A stretch of DNA of 64,000 nucleotides, from NCBI RefSeq assembly GCF_003002875.1, contig NZ_PVTH01000005.1, positions 186,001 to 250,000 of the forward strand. The letters are read 5' to 3'. The DNA is from Arcticibacter pallidicorallinus (GTDB lineage: Bacteria; Bacteroidota; Bacteroidia; Sphingobacteriales; Sphingobacteriaceae). The position numbers and the translations under genes were made by a program. Below the pieces are notes generated by a model. It did no database searches. It was not told the DNA's origin and worked only from the letters and a program-made list of their open reading frames with translations. This document shows positions 1-8,801 of the stretch, in pieces. Position 1 is the stretch's first letter, and each line of letters opens with the position of its first letter.

Positions 1-139
1 CATCATCAGCAAAGATAAGGGCTTCAACTCCCACTCCCACTCGGTTAATAAGCTGACCTGGCTTGACGGCGGTAAGCTGCTGGCTTCTGTAAGTGATGAT
101 AAAATGGCGATGCTCTGGGAGATCAGAGTTAGCTCGTAA
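1..139 (+). CDS. WD40-repeat protein, C-terminal end (partial)
   Basis: The first 139 bases are open in one frame that ends at a TAA at 137-139; the gene begins before the window. The visible 45 residues contain a repeat-like ending: LTWLDGGKLLASVSDD followed by KMAMLWEI. This is the blade pattern of a WD40 beta-propeller, with the W in the W-E/D position that closes a blade. WD40 proteins are protein-interaction scaffolds, and nothing here shows what this one binds. Its last bases overlap the 3' end of the convergent NlpC/P60 gene by 11 bp. Confidence 0.6.
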   Translation, partial: IISKDKGFNSHSHSVNKLTWLDGGKLLASVSDDKMAMLWEIRVSS

Positions 140-920
140 AGCGTTTTATTATACGCAGTTTATGGGTATGGCGCCCAACCTCTGCATTATAGATCCCCTG
201 ATTGTCGATCACATCGATGCGTACCTTTCCTGATGCATGAATGATGTGCTGGGAGTCGAGAATAATGCCCACGTGGATGATTCGTCCTTCATCATTATCA
301 AAGAATGCCAGATCTCCTGGTTTGATCTCCTGTAAAAAATTGACCACACTGCCTTGCTCTGCCTGCTGCCATGCATCTCTAAGTATTTCTATGTCGAGCA
401 TTCTGAAGACCATCTGGGTGAAGCCTGAGCAGTCTATCCCTAAGATTGATTTTCCTCCCCATAAATAGGGTGCATTTAAGTAGAAACGTGCGTATTCGCT
501 GATGTGGCGGTCGAAGTCACGCCCTGCGGCGAGCTGTGGTACCTGGATGAATCGGTAGGTCGTCTCTCCTATCCTGAACAGGTGTTGGGCATCCGGCGCG
601 GGGATTCTGCTGCCGGCGACGAGATGCAATGTCTCGTGATTATCCGTCCTTTCGATGGTATGGAAAATGGCCGGTCCGGTCACTACCTGGTTTTCCTGGA
701 GCTGCTGAACCTGCTTCTCCCTGAGATTCTGCTGCTGTTTTGGATCTATCCAGCCGGTATAATCGTCGGATAAGGTCCGCACCTGCATCCACTTTGGCTG
801 AGTCTCGAGGATCTCAAAGCAATCTCCAAAAAGAAGAAAGGACATGATTTCACTTTTATCGGACGCTTCGGCCCTGAGAGGAACCAAAGCGAGGTTGCAC
901 ACGCCAAATTCAGTAGTCAT
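129..920 (-). CDS. NlpC/P60 family peptidase with SH3-like N-terminus
   Basis: This 263-residue protein is a C40-family cysteine peptidase, a family that cuts peptidoglycan stem peptides (typically the gamma-D-Glu to diamino acid bond). The catalytic Cys is in GIDCSGFTQM (C164), with a His in IIHVGIIL (H216) and another in HIIHASG (H228). Residues 1-130 look like one or two bacterial SH3 domains (VPLRAEASDKSE, then WMQVRTLSDDYTGWI), as in YkfC-type enzymes. There is no clear signal peptide, so recycling of cell-wall peptides in the cytoplasm is possible. The gene stands alone, convergent with the WD40 gene and divergent from the Usp gene. Confidence 0.85.
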   Translation of the reverse strand: MTTEFGVCNLALVPLRAEASDKSEIMSFLLFGDCFEILETQPKWMQVRTLSDDYTGWIDPKQQQNLREKQVQQLQENQVVTGPAIFHTIERTDNHETLHLVAGSRIPAPDAQHLFRIGETTYRFIQVPQLAAGRDFDRHISEYARFYLNAPYLWGGKSILGIDCSGFTQMVFRMLDIEILRDAWQQAEQGSVVNFLQEIKPGDLAFFDNDEGRIIHVGIILDSQHIIHASGKVRIDVIDNQGIYNAEVGRHTHKLRIIKRFTS

Positions 921-1020
921 CTTACAAATAAATTAAAAAAATCTCCTAAGGCCTAATTAAAACTAATGGATTGTAAAAACGTTTCATCTTTATAAGACAG
1001 ATTAACTTAAACCCGCAATT

Positions 1021-1500
1021 ATGAAAACACTGAATCAGATCACGAAGATTTTGATTGCCGTAGAAGACAGTCAATATTCTGAACGGGCGGCAGGATATGG
1101 ATTTGACCTTGCCGAAAAGCTGAACGCCTCGGTGGCATTGCTACATGTTAATGAAGTGCCCGTAGGGACCTCTTATATCGCCGATCCGATGTTGAATGAG
1201 TCGCAGGTGGTGCTGCCGGATCTTATACAGATGCAGGACGAGTCGAGCAGGAAATTGCTGGATCGTATCTCTGAGGTGTACGCAGGTCGGGTTCCAACAT
1301 ATACATATACCAAGCTGGGTAATCCCAGAGACGAAATTCTGGCAACGGCGGAAGAATGGGAAGCGGATATGATCATTCTAGGCACACATGGCCGGACGGG
1401 TTTTGACCATTTCATTTCGGGAAGTGTGTCGGAAAAGGTAGCCAGGAAGGCAAAATGTCCGGTATTGATTATACCGAATAAAGATTTGGAGGAAGAATAG
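1021..1500 (+). CDS. universal stress protein, UspA family
   Basis: A single-domain Usp of 159 residues. The N-terminus TKILIAVEDSQYSERAA gives the first beta strand with the family's acidic residue. The C-terminal part carries the ATP-binding signature GTHGRTGFDHFISGS, which fits the G-2x-G-9x-G-S/T rule, followed by KAKCPVLIIP. Usp proteins of this ATP-binding subgroup bind nucleotide and support survival under stress. The gene is monocistronic: its upstream region is shared with the divergent NlpC/P60 gene and a strong hairpin terminator follows 16 bp after the stop. Confidence 0.9.
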   Translation: MKTLNQITKILIAVEDSQYSERAAGYGFDLAEKLNASVALLHVNEVPVGTSYIADPMLNESQVVLPDLIQMQDESSRKLLDRISEVYAGRVPTYTYTKLGNPRDEILATAEEWEADMIILGTHGRTGFDHFISGSVSEKVARKAKCPVLIIPNKDLEEE

Positions 1501-1516
1501 GTTCAGGCACAGGCAT

Positions 1517-1555
1517 AAAAAAGGCGGATACATCAGAAATGTATCCGCCTTTTTG
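1517..1555. terminator. bidirectional rho-independent terminator
   Basis: A 15-bp perfect stem (AAAAAGGCGGATACA and its complement) surrounds a 7-base TCAGAAA loop. It is A-rich on the left and ends in a T run on the right, so it can end the rightward Usp gene and the leftward ferredoxin gene. Confidence 0.85.
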
Positions 1556-1566
1556 TATATAGGTTC

Positions 1567-1920
1567 TTATGCTTCCATGTGAAGCCAAGCCTTCTTTGCA
1601 AGAAGCTCTTCTTCAGTTTCTCTTACATCTTCGTCATCCACGCAGCAATCAACGGGGCAAACCGCCGCACATTGAGGCTCGTCATGGAAGCCTTTACATT
1701 CTGTACACTTATCGGATACTATATAGTAGAACTCGTCTGATATCGCGGCCTGAACTTCTTCGGCATCAAGAGTGGTTCCATCACCGAAGTCGATAACGCC
1801 ACGCAAGGATGTTCCGTCCGAGAAACGCCATGCAGCTCCAGCATCGTAAATAGCATTGTTTGGGCACTCTGGTTCACAAGCTCCGCAGTTTATACACTCA
1901 TCTGTTATTATAATTGCCAT
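1567..1920 (-). CDS. 4Fe-4S dicluster ferredoxin
   Basis: A 117-residue small electron carrier. The first cluster motif is [13 protein letters not shown] near the N-terminus. The second is an expanded [20 protein letters not shown], with extra residues between the second and third Cys as in Allochromatium/FdxN-type ferredoxins. Such 2[4Fe-4S] proteins shuttle low-potential electrons in the cytoplasm. The acyl-CoA reductase gene is divergent, with 97 bp between the two starts. A good Bacteroidota promoter lies 33 bp upstream of the ATG. Confidence 0.9.
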   Translation of the reverse strand: MAIIITDECINCGACEPECPNNAIYDAGAAWRFSDGTSLRGVIDFGDGTTLDAEEVQAAISDEFYYIVSDKCTECKGFHDEPQCAAVCPVDCCVDDEDVRETEEELLAKKAWLHMEA

Positions 1921-1952
1921 GGTCTAAATGTCTTTTCCTTAACTTAACTTTG

Positions 1953-1983
1953 CAAAGTTATATGCATGCAAAAACAATGCAAA
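1953..1983 (-). promoter_or_regulatory. promoter of the ferredoxin gene
   Basis: On the minus strand the sequence reads TTTG, 19 bases, TAACTTTG. This is an exact match to the Bacteroidota vegetative promoter pattern (-33 TTTG, -7 TAnnTTTG). The predicted start falls about 25 bases before the ferredoxin ATG. The assignment is by consensus only. Confidence 0.6.
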
Positions 1984-2017
1984 TATAATAGAAAACTTGG
2001 TTTTAATATAAGGATAC

Positions 2018-3043
2018 ATGTCAGTACATCAAATAAAGGAAGCTTTTACACAGTTAGGACACTACTTACTATCGGACGATGAACAACTCTTATCTCTGGT
2101 AAACGCTTCTCATCATTATAATGCCTGGTTTACAGCAGATCAGGTCGGAAAGGCCGTAAGGGCATTGGGCACCATGCTGAATGGGCGGGATATTGAGCAG
2201 TGGATAGACGGCGCTTATGCTGGTAGGACGCAGAGCGGAAAGGCAAAAGTAGTAGGGCTTGTATTGGCCGGAAATATTCCCTTGGTAGGTTTCCATGATA
2301 TTCTGACTGTGCTGGCAAGCGGACACATAGCGTCTGTTAAACTGTCCTCTCAGGACAAACACCTTACACCTCATATCCTCAGCCGTCTGGTCGATTTCTA
2401 TCCTGCATTTGCTAAGCGAATTGTGTATGTTGACCGCTTAAAGGACTTTGATGCGGTAATTGCCACCGGAAGTAACAATACTTCGCGCTACTTTGAATAC
2501 TATTTTAAGTCAGTTCCTCACATTATTCGGGGCAACAGGAATAGCATCGCCGTTTTGGATGGGACCGAGACAACGGAAGATTTTGTGGCCCTGGGGCATG
2601 ATATTTTCGACTACTTCGGCTTGGGTTGCCGTAACGTCTCTAAACTTCTGGTTCCTGAAGGTTATGACTTCGTGCCTTTCTTTGAGGCGATTGAAGAGCC
2701 TTTCAAGGGGATGATCAACCACCATAAGTATGCGAATAACTATGATTATAATAAGTCGATCTATCTGGTAAACGGAGCGAAGCATCTGGACAATGGCTTC
2801 CTGCTGTTAAAACGCGACGAGGGGATGGCTTCTCCCCTGGCGGCCCTTTTCTTTGATGAATATAAGGATCGGACGGATGCAGAAGCAAAGCTTACATTGA
2901 TTTCCGGGCAAATTCAGTGTGTGGTTGCTAACGCTGAGCTTTCAATCGATAGTCAGGTTGTGGGTTTCGGCTGCAGCCAGAGTCCCCGTTTATGGGATTA
3001 TGCAGACGGGATTGATACCTTTGCCTTCCTTCTAAGTATATAA
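2018..3043 (+). CDS. acyl-CoA reductase, LuxC-like
   Basis: A 341-residue protein resembling the Bacteroidota acyl-CoA reductase family related to LuxC and the aldehyde dehydrogenase fold. Recognisable segments are VVGLVLAGNIPLVGFHD, HIIRGNRNSIAVLDG, and FGLGCRNVSKLLVPEGYD, which contains the conserved Cys expected to form the thioester. The presumed reaction is NAD(P)H-dependent reduction of an acyl-CoA or acyl-enzyme to the aldehyde; the physiological substrate is not known. It is the first gene of a tight rightward group with the 79-aa gene (4 bp gap) and ftsE (2 bp gap). Confidence 0.8.
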   Translation: MSVHQIKEAFTQLGHYLLSDDEQLLSLVNASHHYNAWFTADQVGKAVRALGTMLNGRDIEQWIDGAYAGRTQSGKAKVVGLVLAGNIPLVGFHDILTVLASGHIASVKLSSQDKHLTPHILSRLVDFYPAFAKRIVYVDRLKDFDAVIATGSNNTSRYFEYYFKSVPHIIRGNRNSIAVLDGTETTEDFVALGHDIFDYFGLGCRNVSKLLVPEGYDFVPFFEAIEEPFKGMINHHKYANNYDYNKSIYLVNGAKHLDNGFLLLKRDEGMASPLAALFFDEYKDRTDAEAKLTLISGQIQCVVANAELSIDSQVVGFGCSQSPRLWDYADGIDTFAFLLSI

Positions 3044-3047
3044 TAGA

Positions 3048-3287
3048 ATGGCGATTTTGCCGGAAAACATTAACTTTGAGGATATGTATGTCATCAAAGT
3101 AAAGGGAATAGCTAAAATACCGGATTATGTTCAGCTACGAGATGATGAATTTACCTTGCTGGCGTATTTTCGGGTGGACAGGCCGGATAAGTCGCTGCAA
3201 AAAATAGGTCTTGGTGACAAGGCAGAGGCGATCATGTCGCTGGTAAAAGACCTCCCTTTTGGTAAAATAATGAAATTAGAAATATAG
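3048..3287 (+). CDS. conserved small hypothetical protein (79 aa)
   Basis: I do not recognise a family. The product is a compact soluble protein with no signal or membrane segment (it contains FTLLAYFRVDRPDKSL and ends KDLPFGKIMKLEI). It starts 4 bp after the acyl-CoA reductase stop and stops 2 bp before ftsE, so it is probably co-translated with both. The tight position argues that it is real and linked to one of its neighbours; no function can be assigned from sequence. Confidence 0.65.
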   Translation: MAILPENINFEDMYVIKVKGIAKIPDYVQLRDDEFTLLAYFRVDRPDKSLQKIGLGDKAEAIMSLVKDLPFGKIMKLEI

Positions 3288-3289
3288 TA

Positions 3290-3973
3290 ATGATCGGAAA
3301 CTCCATTATAAAACTCCATAACGTAGATGTTTATCAGCAAAAGCACCTCGTTCTGTCATCAGTAAACCTGCATATAGATAAGGGGGAGTTTGTGTTCCTT
3401 ATTGGTCAGACTGGATCAGGAAAGAGCAGTTTGATGAAGATCCTGTATGGTGAACTTCATATCACTGAGGGAGAGGGACATGCGGGAGGTTACGACTTGA
3501 AGAAGCTTTCTGATCATGATGTACCCTACCTGCGTCGTAAGTTGGGCATCGTATTTCAGGATTTCCAGTTGCTGACAGATCGTACGGTGGAAGAAAACCT
3601 GCGCTTTGTGCTGAATGCTACGGGCTGGAAAGACCGCAAGCTCAAAGATGAGCGTATCAAAGACGTGCTTGAAAAAGTAGGTCTGCGCTCCAAGTTGAAG
3701 AAGATGCCACACGAGCTTTCGGGTGGAGAACAACAGCGTGTAGTGGTTGCCAGAGCGCTTCTTAATGATCCGGAGCTGATCCTCGCTGATGAGCCTACAG
3801 GTAATCTGGACCCGGAAACATCTGAAGAAATTATGCTCCTGCTGAAAGACATCAGCCGCTCGGGCACGGCCATCCTTATGGCTACCCATAATTACAACCT
3901 CATCCGAACCTTCCCTTCACGCATCATCAAATGCGAGAACGGTCGTGTGATCGAGGACGCAAAAATTGCATAA
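3290..3973 (+). CDS. ftsE: cell division ATP-binding protein FtsE
   Basis: An ABC ATPase subunit of 227 residues with all motifs: Walker A GQTGSGKSS, Q-loop FQDFQLL, signature LSGGEQQR, Walker B LILADEPTGNLD and H-loop ATHNYN. The length and the spacing of the Walker A and signature motifs fit FtsE. FtsE pairs with the membrane protein FtsX to control septal peptidoglycan hydrolases. No ftsX lies next to it here, as often seen in Bacteroidota. A related MacB/LolD-type ATPase cannot be fully excluded. Confidence 0.8.
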   Translation: MIGNSIIKLHNVDVYQQKHLVLSSVNLHIDKGEFVFLIGQTGSGKSSLMKILYGELHITEGEGHAGGYDLKKLSDHDVPYLRRKLGIVFQDFQLLTDRTVEENLRFVLNATGWKDRKLKDERIKDVLEKVGLRSKLKKMPHELSGGEQQRVVVARALLNDPELILADEPTGNLDPETSEEIMLLLKDISRSGTAILMATHNYNLIRTFPSRIIKCENGRVIEDAKIA

Positions 3974-4083
3974 ACAGGGCTTATTGTCTGCCTGATGCAT
4001 CATCGGGCTGACATTGTTTTGGTTTAAGCTGACAGCTTGACCGTTTAATTAACTTGGCAAATTATTTGTCTATCCCATTAGAT

Positions 4084-4698
4084 ATGAACTTTTCAGATAT
4101 GTTGAAAAACAAGAAGAAAACTACCGAAGAAGAGAAAGTAGCTTCTGACAATCAGACTCAGTCTGAGATGGAACAAAATGTAGAGCAGGCGGAACAGCCG
4201 CAGGCAGAGCAATCAGCAGAAGCTGAAGCTCAGGAAGTAGAAGAAGTTTCTGCAGAGGAGAAACTGCGTGCGGAGCTGAAAGAGGCTAACGACAAATACC
4301 TGCGTCTGTATGCAGAGTTTGACAACTACAAAAGACGTACGAATAAAGAGCGTATCGAACTGTTGCAGTCAGCAGGTAAGGATGTTCTTTTAAGCCTTCT
4401 TCCGATTGCGGATGACTTCGACCGTGCGATTAAATACATGAATACGTCTTCAGACATCGAGGCCGTTAAAGAAGGTATCGTTTTAGTAAGTAGTAAATTT
4501 AAGACCACGCTGACTCAGAAAGGCGTGAAAGAAATGGAGTCTATAGGCACATCCTTTGATGCTGATCTCCATGAAGCTATAACGAACATTCCTGCACCAT
4601 CAGAAGATATGAAGGGTAAAGTGATAGACGAGGTTGAAAAAGGCTATTTTCTGAACGATAAGGTGATCAGATTTGCTAAAGTAGTTGTAGGAAGTTAA
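4084..4698 (+). CDS. grpE: nucleotide exchange factor GrpE
   Basis: GrpE releases ADP from DnaK in the DnaK-DnaJ-GrpE chaperone cycle. The protein has the usual layout: an acidic, low-complexity N-terminus rich in Gln and Glu, a long helix ([20 protein letters not shown]), and the C-terminal beta domain ending [15 protein letters not shown]. The ATG at 4084 (MNFSDMLKN) is chosen, giving 204 residues. An in-frame TTG at 4054 would add 10 residues but is a weaker start. dnaJ begins 4 bp after the stop, the standard operon order. Confidence 0.93.
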   Translation: MNFSDMLKNKKKTTEEEKVASDNQTQSEMEQNVEQAEQPQAEQSAEAEAQEVEEVSAEEKLRAELKEANDKYLRLYAEFDNYKRRTNKERIELLQSAGKDVLLSLLPIADDFDRAIKYMNTSSDIEAVKEGIVLVSSKFKTTLTQKGVKEMESIGTSFDADLHEAITNIPAPSEDMKGKVIDEVEKGYFLNDKVIRFAKVVVGS

Positions 4699-4702
4699 TT
4701 AT

Positions 4703-5857
4703 ATGGCGAAGAGAGATTTTTATGATATCCTCGGTGTTTCCAAAGGTTCTTCTGCGGATGAGATAAAGAAGGCTTATCGTAAGCTGGCGATTAAATACCA
4801 TCCGGATAAGAACCCGGGCGACAAAGAGGCAGAAGATAAGTTCAAAGAGGCAGCAGAAGCTTACGAAGTTCTTAGCAATCCGGAGAAGAAACAAAGGTAT
4901 GACCAGTTTGGACATGCGGGTGCTTCTCAGGGAGGCTATGGTGGCGGTGGTCACATGAACATGGATGATATCTTCAGCCAGTTTGGAGATATCTTTGGTG
5001 GCGGTGGCAGTCCGTTTGATAGCTTCTTTGGCGGTGGCGGTCAGCAAGGCGGCAGAAGCCGTGTTTCCAGAGGTAGCAACCTCCGGATCAAGGTGAAGCT
5101 GAACCTGGAAGAAATTGCCAAGGGTGCAGAGAAGAAGATTAAGGTGAATAAGCTTGTTGCCTGTCGTACATGCGACGGTACTGGTGCTAAAGACCGCTCT
5201 TCTGTTCAAACCTGCCGTACCTGCGGTGGCGCCGGATCTGTAAGGCGTGTGACCAACACGATCCTCGGTCAGATGCAGACCAGCAGCACCTGTCCTACTT
5301 GTAACGGTTCAGGATCGCAGATAACTGCGAAGTGCGACAGTTGCCATGGTGAAGGTGTTGTTCGCGGTGAGGAAACGATCACAATCAACATTCCAGCGGG
5401 TGTAAGTGAAGGCATGCAGCTTTCGATGAGCGGTAAGGGTAATGCTGCCCCTAACGGTGGTATCGCCGGAGACCTGATTATTCTAATCGAGGAAATTCCG
5501 CACGAGACTCTACAACGCGAAGGCAACAATGTGGTGTATGATCTTCATATCAGCTTCATTGACGCAGCCTTAGGAGCCTCCGTAGAGGTGCCTACTATAG
5601 ATGGCAAGGCGAAGATCAAGATCGAGCCGGGCACACAGGGTGGAAAGATCCTGAGACTAAAAGGTAAGGGTGTTCCTGAAGTGAATTCATATCACAGAGG
5701 CGACCAGCTGGTGTACGTGAATATATGGACACCTAAAGCGATCTCTAAGGATGAGAGAGAAATGCTTGAAAAGCTTCAGGGCTCTCCTAACTTCAAGCCA
5801 CAGCCTGGTAGAAACGAGAAGAGCTTCTTCGAGAGAATGAAAGAATATTTCGAATAA
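4703..5857 (+). CDS. dnaJ: chaperone DnaJ (Hsp40)
   Basis: A full-length type I J-protein of 384 residues. The J domain at the N-terminus has the HPD motif ([11 protein letters not shown]), followed by a Gly/Phe-rich linker. Four CxxCxGxG-type zinc motifs follow ([32 protein letters not shown]), then the two beta-rich substrate-binding domains. DnaJ delivers unfolded proteins to DnaK and stimulates its ATPase. It forms an operon with grpE and is followed by a strong hairpin terminator. Confidence 0.96.
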   Translation: MAKRDFYDILGVSKGSSADEIKKAYRKLAIKYHPDKNPGDKEAEDKFKEAAEAYEVLSNPEKKQRYDQFGHAGASQGGYGGGGHMNMDDIFSQFGDIFGGGGSPFDSFFGGGGQQGGRSRVSRGSNLRIKVKLNLEEIAKGAEKKIKVNKLVACRTCDGTGAKDRSSVQTCRTCGGAGSVRRVTNTILGQMQTSSTCPTCNGSGSQITAKCDSCHGEGVVRGEETITINIPAGVSEGMQLSMSGKGNAAPNGGIAGDLIILIEEIPHETLQREGNNVVYDLHISFIDAALGASVEVPTIDGKAKIKIEPGTQGGKILRLKGKGVPEVNSYHRGDQLVYVNIWTPKAISKDEREMLEKLQGSPNFKPQPGRNEKSFFERMKEYFE

Positions 5858-5872
5858 TTAAAATCCATCATA

Positions 5873-5905
5873 CAAAGCCACCTTCACGGTGGCTTTGCTT
5901 TTTCC
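5873..5905 (+). terminator. terminator of grpE-dnaJ
   Basis: A 10-bp perfect stem CAAAGCCACC / GGTGGCTTTG encloses a 5-base loop and is followed by CTTTTT. It overlaps the possible GTG start of the next frame at 5889, which supports the later ATG at 5907 as the real start of that gene. Confidence 0.8.
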
Positions 5906-5906
5906 T

Positions 5907-6830
5907 ATGAAAAAACCTATCGCGGTACTCGACCTGGGTACAAATACCTTCCATTTATTAATTGCTGAACTGAATGAGGATCGTTCTATCAACGAGATTT
6001 TCGTAGAGAAGAAACATGTCAAGCTGGGCGAAGGTGGGATAACCGAAGCCAGGATCGCTGAAGTTGCTTTTAATCGGGGGCTTGAGGCGATGCAGGACTT
6101 TAAGCGGGTCATTGATCAGTATGACGTTACCGAGGTTTACGGAACGGGTACGGCGGCTTTAAGAACCGCGGCTAACGGCCAGAATTTTGTTGATCAGGTT
6201 AAAGCACTGACGGGAATAGGCATTGACATCATTGATGGTGATAAAGAGGCTTCCCTTATTTATCGAGGGGTGAGCAAGGCTGTTGAGATTCGCGGCAATG
6301 CTGTGATTATGGACATCGGTGGAGGAAGTGTAGAGTTTATTTTCTGCGACGAGAAGAACGTTCAGTTTAAGAAAAGCTATCCTATTGGGGCTGCGCGGTT
6401 GATGGCTCTCTTTCACAAGTCTGATCCGATTAACGCCGATGATATCTCCGCCCTTCACACACATCTGGAAGAGCAACTGGCTGACCTTAAAAAGAACCTA
6501 TTCCTATATAAGCCGGAAACCCTCATCGGTTCTGCGGGTGCCTTTGAAACTTTCGCTGATCTGGCAATACGCAAATACGGTCTGAGAGACAGAGACAGCG
6601 AGTCTGGATACCGTATAGAGAGAACGCAGCTGCAATCAGTAATTAACGATATCCTTCTTTCGACTCACGATCAGAGGGCTGCGGATGACAAGATCAGTCC
6701 GGTGCGTGTAGACATGATTGTGACTGCTGCTGTTTTGACGTCCTATATCCTGTCGCATGCCGGTGTCCGCAATGTCATGCTTTCAACTTATGCGCTTAAA
6801 GAGGGCTTGCTGTATGAAAAGCTGGATTAG
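5907..6830 (+). CDS. Ppx/GppA-type exopolyphosphatase
   Basis: Ppx/GppA enzymes remove terminal phosphate from polyphosphate or from pppGpp. The 307-residue product starts MKKPIAVLDLGTNTFHLL, the first phosphate-binding loop of the ASKHA fold. The second loop is VIMDIGGGSVEFIF, with the catalytic Glu probably in the YGTGTAALRTA region. It is shorter than E. coli Ppx and lacks the C-terminal HD-type extension, as in single-domain members. The ATG at 5907 is used because an upstream GTG lies inside the dnaJ terminator hairpin. Confidence 0.85.
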   Translation: MKKPIAVLDLGTNTFHLLIAELNEDRSINEIFVEKKHVKLGEGGITEARIAEVAFNRGLEAMQDFKRVIDQYDVTEVYGTGTAALRTAANGQNFVDQVKALTGIGIDIIDGDKEASLIYRGVSKAVEIRGNAVIMDIGGGSVEFIFCDEKNVQFKKSYPIGAARLMALFHKSDPINADDISALHTHLEEQLADLKKNLFLYKPETLIGSAGAFETFADLAIRKYGLRDRDSESGYRIERTQLQSVINDILLSTHDQRAADDKISPVRVDMIVTAAVLTSYILSHAGVRNVMLSTYALKEGLLYEKLD

Positions 6831-6876
6831 GCTGGGGCTCTTTTCCAGATGGCAGAACTTTAGCAGCGCTTAATTC

Positions 6877-7461
6877 TTATTTGTCGGCTAAGATTTTCTG
6901 CAACTCCTGGTAAACTCTGAAGGTTGGAAGCCCTACTACATTATTATAAGAGCCTTCAATTTTCTCAATAGCAGCATGTCCGATCCACTCCTGTATTCCA
7001 TAGGCACCGGCTTTGTCAAAAGGCTTAAAATTTCGGATGTAAAACCATTTGTCTTCATCACTTAAACCGCGGAAATAAACGGTGGTACTGTCGTAAAACG
7101 CATGGATTTTGTGTTTGTATAAGAAGGCTACGCCGGTGATCACCTCATGTGTTTTACCCGACAATAGAGAAAGTATCCGGAATGCATCCTGCTCATCTTC
7201 AGGTTTACCCAATATCAGGCCGTCGATTGTAACGATAGTATCGGCTGTAATGACAATTTCATTCTCCTGCAAGGAGTCATCAAAGGCTTCGGCCTTCTTC
7301 CGGGCGATATAAACTGCTACTTCGGCGGGCTGGAGGAATGCAGGGAATGATTCATCTACGTCTTTAAGAACTACCCTGAAGTCAATGCCCATTTGCTGCA
7401 GGAGTTCTTGTCTGCGTGGAGACTTAGATGCCAATATTACTGGCGGAAATGTGGTGATCAT
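6877..7461 (-). CDS. Maf-family nucleotide pyrophosphatase
   Basis: Maf proteins hydrolyse dTTP/UTP or modified nucleotides to the monophosphate. The N-terminus MITTFPPVILASKSPRRQEL holds the family signature (ASxSPRR), with later motifs ADTIVTIDG and GKPEDEQDAFRILSLLSGKTHEV. The open frame extends upstream to 7518 but that part overlaps the KdsC-like gene. The ATG at 7461 gives 195 residues, typical for Maf. It is the last gene of the leftward block, 10 bp behind the phosphatase gene. Confidence 0.88.
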   Translation of the reverse strand: MITTFPPVILASKSPRRQELLQQMGIDFRVVLKDVDESFPAFLQPAEVAVYIARKKAEAFDDSLQENEIVITADTIVTIDGLILGKPEDEQDAFRILSLLSGKTHEVITGVAFLYKHKIHAFYDSTTVYFRGLSDEDKWFYIRNFKPFDKAGAYGIQEWIGHAAIEKIEGSYNNVVGLPTFRVYQELQKILADK

Positions 7462-7471
7462 ATTTTTACTC

Positions 7472-8008
7472 TTAAGATGATGTGATGGTATCGTCATGTG
7501 CTGAAGGATCCTGGTCAAACCATTTGCCCTGGATTTTGAGAACCTTCTCTACCACATCCCGAACACAGCCTGTACCTCCGGGGAACGGAGAGATATAGTC
7601 GCTGATGGCTTTCACTTCCTCGATAGCGTCAATCGGGCAGGCACTCACTCCCACGGCTTGCATGACAGGCATATCGGGTACATCATCACCCATGTACAAT
7701 ACTTCCTTTGGATCGAGCGCATGCTTTTTTATGAAGTCTTCGTAAACGCTGAGCTTTTTGTCTATTCCCAGGTGAACCTCCGTTACTCCCAGTCCGTTTA
7801 GACGAAAGATAACGCTCGCAGAGTTGCCCCCTGAGATAACGCAGATATGGTAGCCTTTTCTCACCGCTAAGCGCATGGCATATCCATCCCTTACGTTAAA
7901 CTTTCTTAGCTGATCACCCGATTCGGTGACTAGTACGGTACCATCTGTCAGTATCCCGTCGATATCGAATATGAAGGCTTTGACAGATTTGATCTTTGAT
8001 AAAAACAT
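7472..8008 (-). CDS. KdsC-type HAD-IIIA phosphatase
   Basis: A 178-residue HAD enzyme of the C0 (capless) type. The nucleophile motif FDIDGILTDG has Asp15 and Asp17, motif II is VISGGNS, and motif III/IV is YMGDDVPDMPVM. This set matches 3-deoxy-D-manno-octulosonate 8-phosphate phosphatase, which makes free KDO for lipopolysaccharide. Related sugar-phosphate phosphatases share these motifs, so the substrate is inferred. No kdsA or kdsB is in the window. It sits between a DUF2520 gene and maf. Confidence 0.8.
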   Translation of the reverse strand: MFLSKIKSVKAFIFDIDGILTDGTVLVTESGDQLRKFNVRDGYAMRLAVRKGYHICVISGGNSASVIFRLNGLGVTEVHLGIDKKLSVYEDFIKKHALDPKEVLYMGDDVPDMPVMQAVGVSACPIDAIEEVKAISDYISPFPGGTGCVRDVVEKVLKIQGKWFDQDPSAHDDTITSS

Positions 8009-8036
8009 GTGTTAAGGTTTTAGGGGACTAAAGATT

Positions 8037-8801
8037 TTATTTCTTGGAACCGATGATGCTATTCGTCATCAGCGTATACAGTTGCTGGAGATCCGGTGAT
8101 GCCTCCAGGTACTTCTTATGTTTTTCAATGCTTGCCTGGTCACCGCGTATGGCAGGTCCGGTCTGTGCAGCTTTCGGATCGAGACTTTGTACCTTCGCTG
8201 CCGTTTCTGCAATGAGCGGAAGCAGGAGCTTGAAGTCGAGCCCTTCTTTGGCTAGCAAGTCCTTTGATATGGAGTACAGATGATTGCTGAAATTGCAGGC
8301 AAAGACAGCGGCAACGTGAATTGCTGCACGTTGTTCGGAGGATGCTGGTCGAACGGTCTGACTGATACTAGCAGCCAATTCGTTAAGCTGGGCGACAACT
8401 TTTTCATTACTTCCCTCCAATAGCAGCGGCACAGTGCTGAAATCGACACCCTTTTGCTTACTGAAAGTTTGCAAAGGGTAAAATACGCCCTTGTTAGCCC
8501 ACTCCTTGCCAAGCAGATCAATACCCGCTGTCCCGGAAGTATGAACCAGCAACTTACCCTTAAACAAAAAAGATGATGCCACCTCCTCGATAGCATCATC
8601 TTTAATGGATAAAATATAAATATCAGCTGTATTGTTCAGCGCTCCAATTTCATTTGTAAAAGCAGCTGATAAAGAATCAGCAAGCTGTTGTGCGTTTGAA
8701 AGCGAGCGGCTCCACACCTGCAGGATCTCATGGCCAGCTGTCTTCAGGGCATGGCCCAGATGTGTAGCTACGTTACCACTGCCAAGCAGGACAATCTTCA
8801 T
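8037..8801 (-). CDS. Rossmann-like and DUF2520 domain protein
   Basis: A 254-residue protein starting MKIVLLGSGNVATHLGHAL, a GxGxxAxxL-type dinucleotide-binding loop, followed by a helical second half (AAIHVAAVFACNFSNHLY). This two-domain layout is the Rossmann-like/DUF2520 family, related to 6-phosphogluconate dehydrogenase-type oxidoreductases. The substrate is unknown. The start codon overlaps the last base of ccmF, so the two genes are translationally coupled. Confidence 0.75.
   Translation of the reverse strand: MKIVLLGSGNVATHLGHALKTAGHEILQVWSRSLSNAQQLADSLSAAFTNEIGALNNTADIYILSIKDDAIEEVASSFLFKGKLLVHTSGTAGIDLLGKEWANKGVFYPLQTFSKQKGVDFSTVPLLLEGSNEKVVAQLNELAASISQTVRPASSEQRAAIHVAAVFACNFSNHLYSISKDLLAKEGLDFKLLLPLIAETAAKVQSLDPKAAQTGPAIRGDQASIEKHKKYLEASPDLQQLYTLMTNSIIGSKK

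Noticed and set aside
5889-5906. GTG start for the exopolyphosphatase gene
   Set aside because: It lies within the dnaJ terminator hairpin; the ATG at 5907 gives the normal family N-terminus.
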